In this document: positions 47,347-60,700 of the stretch, piece by piece
Layout: the number at the start of each line of letters is the position of its first letter
Position numbering within the stretch: position 1 is the first letter of the stretch
Source: Bugula neritina
Taxonomy: Eukaryota; Bryozoa; Gymnolaemata; Cheilostomatida; Bugulidae
NCBI GenBank assembly: GCA_964035545.1
Contig: OZ037767.1
Span: 15,557,498 to 15,621,497 of the forward strand
Direction of reading: 5' to 3'
DNA length: 64,000 nt
Notes under the pieces: generated by a model
The model's database searches: none
The model's input: only the letters and a program-made list of their open reading frames with translations
Told to the model about the DNA's origin: nothing
Position numbers and translations under genes: made by a program

Positions 47347-48306
47347 ATGAGTAGCAACAGCACATTTGGTGAGTGACTATGCATACAATACTTGTATTTT
47401 TATAATTCATTAGGCAACATTAAAGAGAATATTCTATCTTCAAATTTTGGAAATAAATTATATCTGTGAATAATTAAAAACATTTTCATCATTATAGTTA
47501 GAAAATCTTTTTAATGTTTTTCTATTTTTAGAATGTAACTATTAATAAATTTTATGTAACTTTAGTTTAGCTTGCAGAGCCTTTAAAACTTATTCTAATC
47601 TGATTCTAATCTACAAACTAGTTATACTGCAAATTGTTTGTATAATATCACAGTTATAACTCTTTCAGTACAACAATTGATTGTTTAAATTAAAAATACT
47701 TGCTTAGTACTAAATTGCAGTGCAATACAATAGTGTATTACATAGTTGAGTACAAAACAGGATGTATAAAATGCATTACACTATATTTCAATTTCAGACA
47801 TTAAAAAACTCCCTTCAAAAAAGCGATACACAATAATATGGAGGAATTTTAACATTCCTCCACCTGCACACATAGCAAGACGATATGCTGAGATAATCCA
47901 ACCAGAACCATACTATGATTATAATGAGTAAGTACTGCTTTACTGCTCAGTCTTTTTGTTGTAACCAGAACTTTTAGTCAAGCTGCTCTCTGATTACCAG
48001 ATAAACTTTCTCCATATAATTATTTATAGTCTAGATCTGTCAGGTTTGTGTTTGCAAGGTTTAAATTAACAATAAAGGCATATATTTAGATATAGAAGTA
48101 TTCCATGCATTCAGTAGTTCTATTAGATGATGGTGTAATTCTAAACTTTGACTGACAGAAGAGAAACTGTTATGAGTCTTCATAATAATATCTGAATAAC
48201 TATTATTTTATTATACTTTAGAAAGATGACAAGTAACCTCCAAGATGGTGGACTACATACATATTATGTAATAAACTCTGATACTCAGGTGAAAAGAGAG
48301 AGCTGA
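47347..48306 (+). CDS. Small three-exon gene model, unknown protein
   Basis: Exons 47347-47368 (MSSNSTF, donor G/GTGAGT), 47798-47927 (acceptor TTTCAATTTCAG, donor GA/GTAAGT) and 48222-48306 (acceptor ATACTTTAG, stop TGA). The phases (1 then 2) join without a break to give 78 residues. The middle exon is basic, then reads FNIPPPAHIARRYAEIIQ and QPEPYYDYN; the last is hydrophilic. There is no signal peptide or known motif. An alternative donor (CAG/GTGAAA at about 48289) could extend the gene further. I do not recognise it. Splice quality and phase agreement are the only support. Confidence 0.4.
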
Positions 48307-50799
48307 ATCTGCCACATGCTGATGAACTGAATTACTCAGTTTTCTGTATTTTATTAACTGATCTAAACAAGTTTCCTCAAGTGTAAAGTTAGCTGAAATG
48401 TCAAACCAGCATGTCACCATGATATTTCTATTTATATAACTATATAATTATATGATATTGTATATAAATATATAATGTACTATATTTTACTTGATTGTAT
48501 TATTTGAACTAATAAAACTTTTTATTATCTTGTATATACCAGGCGGGCTGAAGTAGGAATGTGATTTGAATATATGTGCTTACAAATATATATTTTATTT
48601 CATCTAATATTAGATTGTAATCTTTGTTGCCTGCCAAACAAGCAACTTACAGAAAATTTGAGTGAAAAAATAAAAAGAGCTAAGACTCTATTTCTGTAGT
48701 AGATATTTTAATGACTGCTGCTTTCAAACATATGTAGTAACTGCTTTGAATTCAGCAGCCATCAGTCTGTATATCTGGTGTTAACGAAGAATATTTTTAA
48801 TTTGCATGTATTATTATTTTAACACACCTAGCTAAGACTTTCTCTACATTTAAACATGAAATTATAATTGCAGAATCAACACATGCCAATAGTAATTATA
48901 ACCTCCTGTAATATTCATTATTTTAAATTTTGCTTGCCCAAATAATTATAACGAAATTCTTAGGCCGATAAATTTTTACTGGCTTTATTCAGCTTTAACA
49001 GTACAAAAACCATATTTTGTCACTTGTGCTGCCTGTTTCTCTCCTAATAAACAAAAGTTTTGATTATTTTGGCATGGGCATGTTTCTTCAATGTTAAAGG
49101 TCTTTTAGGTAAAAGAAATTTAAGAGTTCAACAGTTTAATTTGTTTACAGGCCAATGAATGAAAATTTCGTAATTACGTATCATAATTATTATGTAATAA
49201 AATCTACTCTCAAGAGACTCACACCTTTGAAAAGCTGTATGATTGCTGGCCAATCTGTGAGGATTAAAAATTGAGAAACTCATAAAGCTAAAAATTAAAG
49301 CCTGTAAATATAAAGTTACATAATAGAGTAGCTGGTATTAGCTGGTAATTACAGTCAGTTTTGGTAAGTGCTGTGCACGTGAGCTAAGTCTATGGAATCT
49401 ACTCTACTTATACTAAATTTGGTCCCATAAACAAGTTTTCAGAGTTTAGGTTGTCTTCAACACAAAGAATAACTCACTAACCAATCTTAAGCAGTATGAT
49501 GGCTGCAGCAAAAGTCATCAGCTGAAGTCATCATATTAATAATTGAATTAATTGCTCCTTGCTTTATACATGCATAATGTAATTATTATATAATCTTATA
49601 TTTAATCAAATATAACAAAACAAATATCGACTTGTATTGTATATTATGTTTATGATATATATAATTTGCGTTTTTAGAAAGGAGAAATTCAATAGTAAAC
49701 ATCTATGGAAGGGGAGTTGATGGTATGACAAAGGTTTGGAATCGTTCAAGTTCTTATGGAATGAGCTGCACTTTAGCGTAGGTAACTTACAACTATTGTT
49801 TACATCTCGTAACTAAGTAACTAGCCGCCACAATTAGCGATCCCTGACTCCGGCGCCAAAGGTTTCATTTGATTTAGTCAATGGACGTTTCCGTAGTTAC
49901 CAGGTTACCAAGTGTCCGGCGAGTTTACAGATCGATACTATAATAATAGAAATAAAAATAATTATACTCTCGTGTAGTTTGAGTAATATCATTATTTCTC
50001 AAATTAATATGGTACTTTACCATGTTTACTGTCTATTTACATTATATTTATACTTACTCTCAGTCTTACTCTAACAATAACAGTAACGACTAACTCTTAC
50101 TCTTAGTGAATTACTATCACTCTGTAACACACTAATACTAATAGTAATACTAATAGTAATAGTAATACTAATAGTAATACTAATAGTAATACTAATAGTA
50201 ATGGTATTTGCTATTTAGTATTTAAGCGTGTCATTCTTTAAATTAAAATCATTATAATATTATTTAAAATTAAATAGTTGGTAATCTTTAACTTCAAATG
50301 TATAACAATAAATTATTGTTATAAACTCAAAGTTGAAGATTACCATATTAATCAAATGATATAAATTATTGAATATTCTATTATATTTATTATTATATTA
50401 CTTATTCAAAAAGTTATTGTTATAATAAACTTAATGATTTTAATTGACTTCAAGTTTAGGGTCAAGTTTTAATAATGGAAAATTGATCTACTACTAGTAC
50501 AAATTTTTAGATTCATGTTACACTTACTCAATTTGAATATCAGAATATCTTACCCATGGTACTAGTCAGTTAATAATCACAATGAATAGTAATCACTGCA
50601 TGCAATCACTATTTACAATATTTCACCTTGCAAAGTCTTCTCACTATATTATCATGATGTATTCAATCGCTGTATGGTTTAATCCGCTTTTGTATGTATA
50701 TAGATCTTCTCATCAGTTTTGGTAAGGAAAGTATTAGCTAGCGCCAAATCACTGCTTTTTGTATAATCTAGTATTTTCTCTCCATCATCATTCCTGACT
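48307..50799. other. Intergenic with a short microsatellite
   Basis: No gene is seen. At 50131-50205 a 12-base unit (AATAGTAATACT) is repeated about six times. Confidence 0.45.
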
Positions 50800-51290
50800 T
50801 ACCTTTATGCCATCTCTCAAAGCCCTCCAGTCTAACTGTTCAGTCATGTCCATTCCGGTCTCCTGCAAATATCAGTTGTTCTGATGCCGGGGTGCGTGTA
50901 ATGGTTCCTTCCAGTTGGTTCCAGAATCGCTGCTCCTCCTGCTCTTTGCAACCCTGTCATGCAGGGCGCATATACGGTCACTATTTTGTATGTCTTCTCA
51001 GGTGTTATTAATTTCATTGCCATTTTTCTTTCAGATGCTCTCTTAGTTGCTATTACTTTGTCTTGCCACTCCTCACTAAGGCATATTGCAACTCAATTTC
51101 TCGGTCTTCCACGTCCACTATAGTATAGTTTATAAACAATTCCGATGTTTCTTGTTTTTCCTCCCTCTTGTCCTTCCTCCATCACGTTTCCTTTAAGCAT
51201 TCTATGGGTATTTTTCTTTTATTCATCTTGTCTGTTACCTCTCTACTTTTTTTTTGTTAGGGTGCCTATATTAAGGGATGTCGACCTCAA
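50800..51290 (-). pseudogene. Relic of an RTE-type LINE endonuclease
   Basis: On the minus strand the pieces follow the order of an APE-type endonuclease of RTE-clade LINEs: IGTLTKKK and VTDKMNKRKIPIECLKET (about 51280-51190), a central block with KRASERKMAMKL and VTVYAP (about 51050-50970), then GDRNGH (about 50850) and GFERWHKG in a shifted frame (about 50810-50830). Frameshifts and stops interrupt it. No RT is seen attached. Confidence 0.65.
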
Positions 51291-51752
51291 CTTTGTTTGC
51301 CTCTCTCGTTTTCTTTTCACAGCGTCAATGCAATGCATAAGTGCCATTGCGCATCGCTTCCGGGATATGCTCTAGTGTTAGCTGTCTATATTCTGATTGC
51401 CTCTGGCATAATTGTTTGTGGGGCATGTTTTCTTAAGGACTGGATGCTCTTCCTGATGTCCACCCTCTGTGTTTACCTGAGCTCGAGACCGGCTGTTTGC
51501 TCCCCTGGTTTGCTGAGCATTCAGGAAACATTCTGACTATCATGTATACCAGTGTTATTACCTGCCTTTGTTTAACATAGTTTTTCATGTTTTTATATGT
51601 ATAGTTGGTTGTTGATGGTCTGGTTAAGACCTAGAACTTAATAGGACAGTCTTTGGTTGGGCAAGTGAAGGACAAACCTTCACAGATGTAGGTTAAATAT
51701 TATGCTAAGAGTACGCATATCTTTTACAGGGTTTCCTTATCATATAACCAAG

Positions 51753-54700
51753 ATGGCAGAATCCAGAGTTGTGAAAAAAAGACTAAACAATTCGTATCGC
51801 TGTGGGTATTGCTTGCAGTACTTCAACAAACTTGAAGATCCCAGAACTCTGCCCCATCTGCATGTGTACTGCATGAGATGTTTGAAGACTGACATCGGTG
51901 GTAGGAAGGATCATATCAGATGTGCTTATTGTAGGTGAGTTACAGTACATAACACAATATATCGTGTCATAGGCTTGCATATAATTTTCTCACTATTATC
52001 TAGGAGTTGTCTGATCTGTTTCTATGAAAAACTAACAATACTGTATATTCTATGTGAATTCTGGTTAAAAACTTGTGGATAATGAATGTATTTTTGCTAA
52101 TTATTTAAATCCAATTTAAATGCTCCCACTTTTTGTACCCTCTACCCTCTATAATTTTATATAATAGAGTTTTGTTAATCATTGTAATTGAAGTCAAAGT
52201 TTTGGCATCTGAAAAGGTGTCTATTATTAAGTACTTTGCTTAGTAATTAACAATAAGTTCTCACTTTTATTAGCAGACAAAGTTTTAGCGAACAGTCTTT
52301 TTCATGGATCGATCGATCTGAGACAGTGATTGTGTAATAGCCTGTGGTCTATATAATGAATGTGTGTTGATGTGTGATGAGTATCTATTTGAGTATTTGT
52401 CAAGGACATATAGCTGTGTGTGTGGATGGAGTATTTCATTACTTGAGACATCATATTATATTATACTTCCTGGTATACTAAACAGAGATGACACACTGAT
52501 TAATATATTGTAGGAAAGATCACTATGACATAACAGACCCCACTACTCTACCTGTCGCAAAGCATGGAGACCCCTTGGAATATAAATCTCCACCCAAACC
52601 TGAACCCATGCCTTGCGATGTTTGTAAAGATGGAACAGAAGCTGCCACGTTCTGTGTGGAGAGTCAAAAGAGGTTGTGTCAGCAGCATCAAGAAGTGAGT
52701 CTTTTTTACATCATTTCGCAAGATTATATCATGTCTCAAGATTGGTTACTAAACCAGTTCTGGTTTGTGTGTAGAATATTATTGAAAGGAAATGTTGAGT
52801 CTGTGTGACTTTTTATACTAAACACACAATTTCACAGTGCAGTGAGTCAACTATGACAGACTTGTTGGTGAAAATACAACCAACTAAACTGTTGACCTTT
52901 ATTATACAGAATCACAGAGAGCTGATGGGAGATAGACATCAGTTTATTGATATTGAGGTCTACAGAGCTTTTCCCCAAAGATATACTACAACTGAATGTG
53001 AACATCATAAACAGGAACAGCTGACAGAAGTGTGTTCCAAGTGTCACCAGATATTCTGTATGAGATGTGATATGAAGACTGGCTGTAAAGATAAGACAGG
53101 TATTTACTTGCTGTTTTCGCTTTTGTAAAAAGAGACTGAGAATTATTACAAAAACATGTTATCTTTTATTTTATTATTAAAATGAGTTATGTAACAGCAA
53201 AAGAGGAAGTAAGTTTTTCAGACTGAGTTGATATAAATATTGAAACTGGATTTTGTGTAAAAAGTTGTAATAAACATGCTAACGGCTGGAGGTATTTTTC
53301 AGCAATAAGGTTTGTGTGAGACGGAAATGGATATATAGTGCAGGAGTTTATATTATAACTGTTTTGTTGAATATTCAGTATATTTCATCTTTCAAGTGTT
53401 TGTATCCTTAATAAGATGGTATAGGAATAGCTTTAACTCAGTGGTTTCCAATCTTTTTCATACCATTCCCTTTTTCATAGGTGTGTTTTATTGAGTTTCT
53501 CCATTTGCAAGATGAACACTAATTTAAATTTATAAACAAACTCTGAGACAAGTTCTTTTTTTAGTGATTTTTTGAGTGTAGGAAAAAGCACTTTGGTTTT
53601 GACATGAACCAGTGTCTGCCACAACTTCAGTTTAGCTTTGAAAGCAATGATACTGCTATTAAACGCAGTGAGTTGATGATTATATATTCATTCATTTTAG
53701 GTTTAGATTTTTTTAGTGGAGCAAATATATTTACTAGGTATGCAGTAAATTGTTTATAGAGATCAGTTCGACTGACAGCAAAATTTTCCTGTTGTTTTTT
53801 GCTTTAAAGAAACTTTTTAACCTCCATTCGTAGCAGGAGGGGTAGCAGCTAGAGTAGAGTGAATATTAGACACATGGATGTAGAAGTAAACTTAGATTAT
53901 AGAGTGTAGTGTGGATAAATAAGTGAACTACATAAAACGGAGGTTTTATAGTTATACATATACATGTAACTTAGAATACAAGGGAAGCGCTTAAAGAGCT
54001 GGTAACAAACTTTGTGAATTTTTTAAAAATTACAACCGCTTTAAGCCCAAATTCTCCGCAAGGAGGAGCTCCCCTAAGGTTGGAGCTACTGCTTTAAATT
54101 TTTTAACTACATTATTCCAAGTGCAGTGAATAATGAGCTAATCATGTGACATCTTTCTAGAATGTCCCTTTGTGTGAATTAGTGCTAGAGAAAGGTCAGC
54201 TATGATCAACTCGGATAGCAATACTTGAGACAGAGTCCAACTGTTTAGTAATAACATAGTATCTGTATAGTGATACATCATCAACCTGTAGTCGCAGATA
54301 GTAGGTGTACAATATCATATCTAAAATATATTACTTTTATTATTAGTGTGATTTTATGTATACAGAAGAGACAGTAGCATTCCATGACTTGGCATCTTTG
54401 AGTGATTTGTCTTGTGAGTTACGAGAAAGTCTGACTGGTGGAATAGAGACTCTGTCTGAGAAAGTTGCAGAGTTGAATGACATCTCAAAGGATGCCTGGA
54501 AAGAACTGAGTAAAATAGAAGATAAAGTGAAAAAGATGGTTGCCAGAGTAAACGCTGTAGCTGATGCTCAGGTATGCGGACATGGTGATGTCATCTAATG
54601 TATTTCTGTTCGTCTGAAATTAGATTTTGCATTTGGTCTTTCAGTTGTAATCAGAAATGAATTTCATTTGTCATTAAAGCATTATCATCCTGTGTGCAAG

Positions 54701-57700
54701 TTGCAGTAGTCATACATCACATGTTACTCAGTGCAGAGGAACCTGTCAATACAGATGACTCACTCATCCTTCTGCAACTGTCAATCACTCAAACAGAAAG
54801 GTTGGCTGTGTGAGTGATTGACAGGTGTCAGGAGGAGGAGACTAGTCACATTATCTACTAACTTTCTGCTGTGTATTATGAAGTGTCACGTGACTGAGTC
54901 ATTGTATTCTTAGTGGGTGATTAGTCACTTTCATTTCAAGTGTAGAGTTTGGGAGGTGCAGATGTGGTTACACTGTGTTACTATTTATTAGATAGAAAAG
55001 ATTAGAAAGAGAGCTACAAACCTGAGGCTAGAAATATATGGATATTTGAAGATCTGCACACAGATAGTGGATAATTATAGAATTGAGCTGGCCTTGAGTA
55101 AGACAATGGGCAGACAGTCTCTGCTGGACACAGTACAACATGCAGTTGATAAGTTCAATGATGCAGGGATTGTGAGAGACTACAAAGAGATGAGTGGGAA
55201 GATGGAAAAGGCTACAGATATTGGTGTAATAGAGAAGTGTTTACTTCCAGACAGCATCTTGGTACCAACATGTAGGTGGAGTCTATAAATAGTAACACTA
55301 ACTATAAATAACTTTCTGCTTGTAATCAGTTAAATTGCTTTCATTGAATATTTTAATAGGAGAATAAAGAGAAACCTCTGATAATTAGAAAAGTAGATAG
55401 AGTTTATTTATTAGATAATTAAGTTTTGTTCTACTCTCACATTATGAGACATTTCTGCAGTGTTTCAGAGTTTATGATGTATAAGTGAGCTGCTAAACTG
55501 TGTTATGCTGACTACCTGCTGTCAGTATTAACAAAATATTCTCACTTAGACCTGTGCATCACGCAGCAACTTGTAGTATAACTACAGACTGCTTGTATTT
55601 AAAATATCTTTTTATTTTAGGTTTGAAAAGCTGTTCCCCTTCTCCTCAGCTGATGAGATGCTCAAGTTATAGTATTGTTATTTTGTTGTTGCAGACAGTG
55701 AAGACAGTCTGGGACTGAAGCTGCTGCAGCCACCATCTTCTCTACAGTCTGATGGACTTCCTGTACGTGGAGCGTGTTACACAGTAAACATCTCAGCTGA
55801 TGGACATCTTATGTGTGAGACACCAGTACGTGTAGAAGTAATAAATAGAGACACTCTAGATACTATCAGCTCAGTGAAGGACACCGACACTACAAAGTGG
55901 TGGGAGATAATCCAACCTGAAGGGGTGATGGTTGGCAGCTTCTATAACAGAAAGCAGAAAACAGCTGAAGTCTCACTCCTTGATCCGAACTCCTTTGAAA
56001 AGTCTCGCTCTGTCTACAAGCAGTCAGTAGATGGACTCTTCACTCACTATAGAATAGCTCAGCACTTCTCACTGCTCTATACTGTAGACAGTGAAAAGAA
56101 ACAGCTGGTAGTCTGTGATCTAGTTGACAATAATATACAGAAGTTTCCTCTTCTTAAGATGGAGTACCCTTGGCCTGTATGCATCCTCCCAGACTCAACT
56201 CTCCTCATAGGAGACTTCGCTGTAGATGGTAACGTGAGAAGATATAAAGCGGAGAACACAACTCTCACTCTAATGTGGGAGTTTCCTCACACCTCAGAAC
56301 CAACTGGTATTTCCTTTGATCCAACATCTGAACTGATTCACATCTGTACAGAGAGAGGACCTCTCCTCATCCTCTCACTTGAAGGTAAATATTGTGTTTA
56401 TTATAGTAAGTTTAGTTATTTTATATATAATTATGTTGCAGTAAATAATATATTTTAATAATTAACAGTAAACAAATTCTACTCATAAGATATAATATTG
56501 TTAGTATTTATCATGTCACTGATGTTAATTTTAGCTAAAAGTTATGTAATAAAGACTGTAACATGCTGATAGTAGATGTTACATTCTTCATCACATGACT
56601 TATAGCTAATAATAATATTAGTGAATAATACTGCCTCCCTACAATAAGTTTATTTCCAGCTGCAGTAACATGCAGGATGTAAGCACAGGTAAAAGTGTAT
56701 ATTATATTGTATAGGTTTAAGGTGTATTCTGTGTAGTGTGCAGTGAGCTCTTAGTAAACTTTCCATTCAGTCTTCCTTTCCAAGGGTTCACCTGGTAGTG
56801 TAGAGGATAGGGACTCCACACTGCCAAGTGCTGCAAGGGGTTCAAACCCACCCATCAGCATGTCTATAGTTGGTATACTATGGAAGTGTTTTACAGTAGT
56901 TTTAGAGGTGCTTAGTCTAATAATTGTACAGACTGCCAGCTACACATGAGTTATGAGTTGTAGTTTGGCTTCAGTCTAGTGCTGCCATTGTGTTGGTCAT
57001 CAGATAATTTAAAGATAAATAATTCAATACTTTTTGACCCGCCATTACTGAGACTATTGTAATTTGATGATGGCTGGTTGAGCAGTGTTTGCTGGTGGGA
57101 CTTAAGTGGCTGTGGTTGGTTCTTGTCAAATATTTAATATGTGATAATGTTGGAGTAGCTGCAGTAGTATTAGAAATAGACATGTGGGTGTGTTCTTGCT
57201 AAAAGCCACAGGCTAAGTTTGTGGGTCAAGGTCAATACAGTAGTATAATGAGACACTATTTTCTACTCTGTTTGAATATTTACTTCACAGAGAGAAATAT
57301 TAGTGTTAGAGTGAACATTAGCTGACAACTAAAACAGCTCGTTTTTTGGATCCCTAAATTGACCAGCAGTGAATAGAAATTAGTGTCAGGTACTGTTCAC
57401 AGTGAATAGTATGTTAGATCAATGTTGATATAAAGAGTTGTGAAGTTGATTCTTAGTATTTATCACAATGAGCCAAGTTATGTTCAATGGTGATCTTATA
57501 TATGTTCAATGGTGAGCTTAAATATTTTCGATGGTGATCTTATTTATGCTCAATAGTAATATTATATATGTTTAATAGTGATCTTATTTATGCTCAATAG
57601 TGATATTATATATGTTCAATGGTGAGCTTATTTATGCTCAATAGTGATATTATATATGTTTAATGATGATCTTATTTCTGTTCAATGATGATCTTAGATA

Positions 57701-60700
57701 TGCTCAATGCTGAACTAAGTTATATTCAAAGCTGAACTTATAAATGTTCCATGCTGCTCTAATGTTTGTTGGAAATAAGCTTCTGCAAAAATTATTACTG
57801 ATCACTCTGAACTAACTTGTCATAACTTCTAACCAGTAGGAGAGTATAGTAATGTGGATTTTATTGTATATGATAGTTGAATATAAGAAATGCAACAAAA
57901 AATAACTTCTAAAGATTAAAATAAGAAAAAAAAAAACATGAAAATAAGCATTTGCAGAATTTTTCTACAACTGTAAATTCAGTTAACTTTTCTCAATATT
58001 AGCAGAACCTGCTAAGACCATAGTGTGTCATTACATTCTTGCTCTGTAGTGTAGTGATAACCAAGCAGTTGTGGTGTGTAATGGTTAGCACACCTGTGTG
58101 CAAGTCCGAGGTCTGTGATAGTAACCCAAGTACGGGAGGGGGGGAAGGGGAAGTTTTATAACTAATTCTAGCGGTTAGTAAAGTGTGGTAGAACTCCGAG
58201 AAGAGTTGAGTGGTCAGGGAAGCTTGAAGGAGTAGTATAAAAAAGGCAGCTGAGTTCTTGAAAAGTGGGTAAGGTGTAGTGTCGAGAGCACCCAGTGACG
58301 ATTGTAATGTAGTGGTGAGTGCGTCTGCTTGCAGGCTGAAGGTCTCAGCATGACTCAAAGTTTTGTAGTGGTCAAATTCTTTTTTGTGCTCCTATTCAGC
58401 ATCTTTGAGTGTATGTTTTTAAAAAATGTTATGGGATCTACAACAAAAGATAAAATTTGGGTAATATTTAAACTGTATTAACATGAACAGTAAACATTTG
58501 GTTAAGATATACAATCACAAGCAGCTTATAAATCAAGTTCAACTCCGAAGAAGTTGAAGTCTAAGGCCAAAACTAATAGTATCAATGATGATAGCTATGA
58601 ATCTTTCAGCATATTTTCAGCACCACCGTACCAATCGTTTGATTCTGAATAACCATACAGGCTTTGGCAAACTTATGATCATTATGTTTCGTAGTGGGTT
58701 AGTTTGGGTTAGTTTGAGCTTATCAAAATTTAGTAACAATTTTGGCCATCATTTTATTTTATTTCTTTCTTAATTACAAATGCAAGAGCTGTTGGGCATA
58801 ATTAGTTTAGTTAATAGAAGCTTCTCTGCATTAAAATTATCTCAAAATGTCAGTGAACCACAATTTAAGCTGGAGTCAGCATTTTATATGGACCCCTCAT
58901 ATCGAGATAACAGATATTGATAAGTTTCAGTATGTCTATAAATTGAAAAACAAATAAAGTACTACCAAGAAAAATATTGCTACTTAAACATGTTTTTATA
59001 TTTAATTGTGCTGTGCAAAGATAAATAAAAGAATAAACTGGTAGCACGGAAGTTAATAAAAAAATTTGCCAACTCACCATTAATATTGGCATTTTGGTAC
59101 TTAGCTATAAAACAAGAAGCTAGCTTGGCAGCTGCTTAAGGCTAATAACTACTTGTAGGCTGCTAAACTGCATTATTAACAATATGAATACTTCTACAAT
59201 GGGGGGGGGGGGGAATTGAAATTAATGAATTTAGCACAAATTGCTAGAAGGTGAAGTGGAAATAAAACGCTACATTTTTTGAAAATATATTGTTACAGGA
59301 AAACTTGTATCAAATTGATATAGGGATAGAGTAGTTTAGGAAATATAAGTTAATGTGGTCTCTTAAAAGTTATAGTTGCACAAATTCAATTATCTGTCTA
59401 CAGCAATAGTCATACTGTCATTGTGATTGTGATATAAATTCAAAATGACAACGTTAAGCAAATGATTGAGCTTACCTTTTGCTGCAATGACAACTTCAGT
59501 TCCTAACTCTGAAAGAAAGTGATCATCTTCTATCTCTGAGAGGTAGCTGCAATCTTTACCCATGTGATGAAATGATTCAATGTTTTCCCTGTTGTGGGGT
59601 TGTTTGGAAGCACAAATTCACTGAATCTCAAAGCACAACCTCCTAGTCTGAGCCTCTGGTGTTCACTATGCCGGCAAAATATTTCTTCTGTCAATAGCTG
59701 CGAATGAAAACTATGTGCTGTTATGTAATAACCTTTGCTTTGCTCTGTCACTGCTTGGTAAGCCAGTTTCTTGCCTTTGAATTACAATTTAAATATTTCC
59801 TTATTATAGCTCTGTTATGCAACATCTTCTTTTGTTCCACCGGGTAGTTTACACAAGTTTACACAAGGCTTTTGAAGTGGTTCACCTGATCCAGCATTGA
59901 CTATTCAGTAGCTTGTTTCATTGTTAATTTTAAGCTTCTTGTTTGAAACACATTTGCTGATAACTGAGTACATTGGAGTTTAATGGTGCATCTCCCTGAT
60001 CTCTCTTTTACACACATTTTAAATTAGTTGGCTTTCCTTTCCATGAATGAAATTGACTAGTGAAGCCTAAACTACCCATGCAAGAGATATGTGCAGTTAA
60101 AATTCAATTTAAGTCTTTGATAAACGGAGTGGGGCAATGTTTAATAGTAGTCTGAAAATTTGAAAATGTCTTGGCTTCAAAAACATTTCGAAATCATAAA
60201 CAGCTAGTAGGTTGAAGGAGTTTCATTCCACTTATATGCTCCCCAGTTAGGTTGTATTTTTTGTTTTGGTACTAAGTATTATATACCTATATACCCTTAT
60301 ATAACTTTCATATCAATTGCTAAACATAAAATAACCAACAATATGATATATTTGCAATAATATTTAAATTTTTCCAAATTTGTGTTGAAAAAAAGCATTA
60401 AATGCATTAATAATAACATTTTTTCAAAAAACAAAAAATATAGAAAATGCAAAATTAATAGGTTTATGCAGAGCAAAGAAATTTATTTGTGTGCCAATTA
60501 TAAAAAGCAATTGACTCAAATTTATTTAAATACACATATATTTCAATAGTATTCAAATAAATTGCAAGTAAAATGTATAAATAGCATCTAACTTGGAAGC
60601 ACCAATTGAAATGACCCAAATGTAGGGTTCAACTCTATCCTAGCTTCCTATAAAGGTTTGTGATCATCATTAGTGCACATGTGAACGAATAATGTTGTTA

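Noticed and set aside
57470-57760. CRISPR-like array
   Set aside because: Units are contiguous and degenerate with no spacers, in an animal intron.
58040-58142. Functional tRNA gene
   Set aside because: A- and B-box-like blocks exist but no full cloverleaf forms; it fits a SINE fragment.
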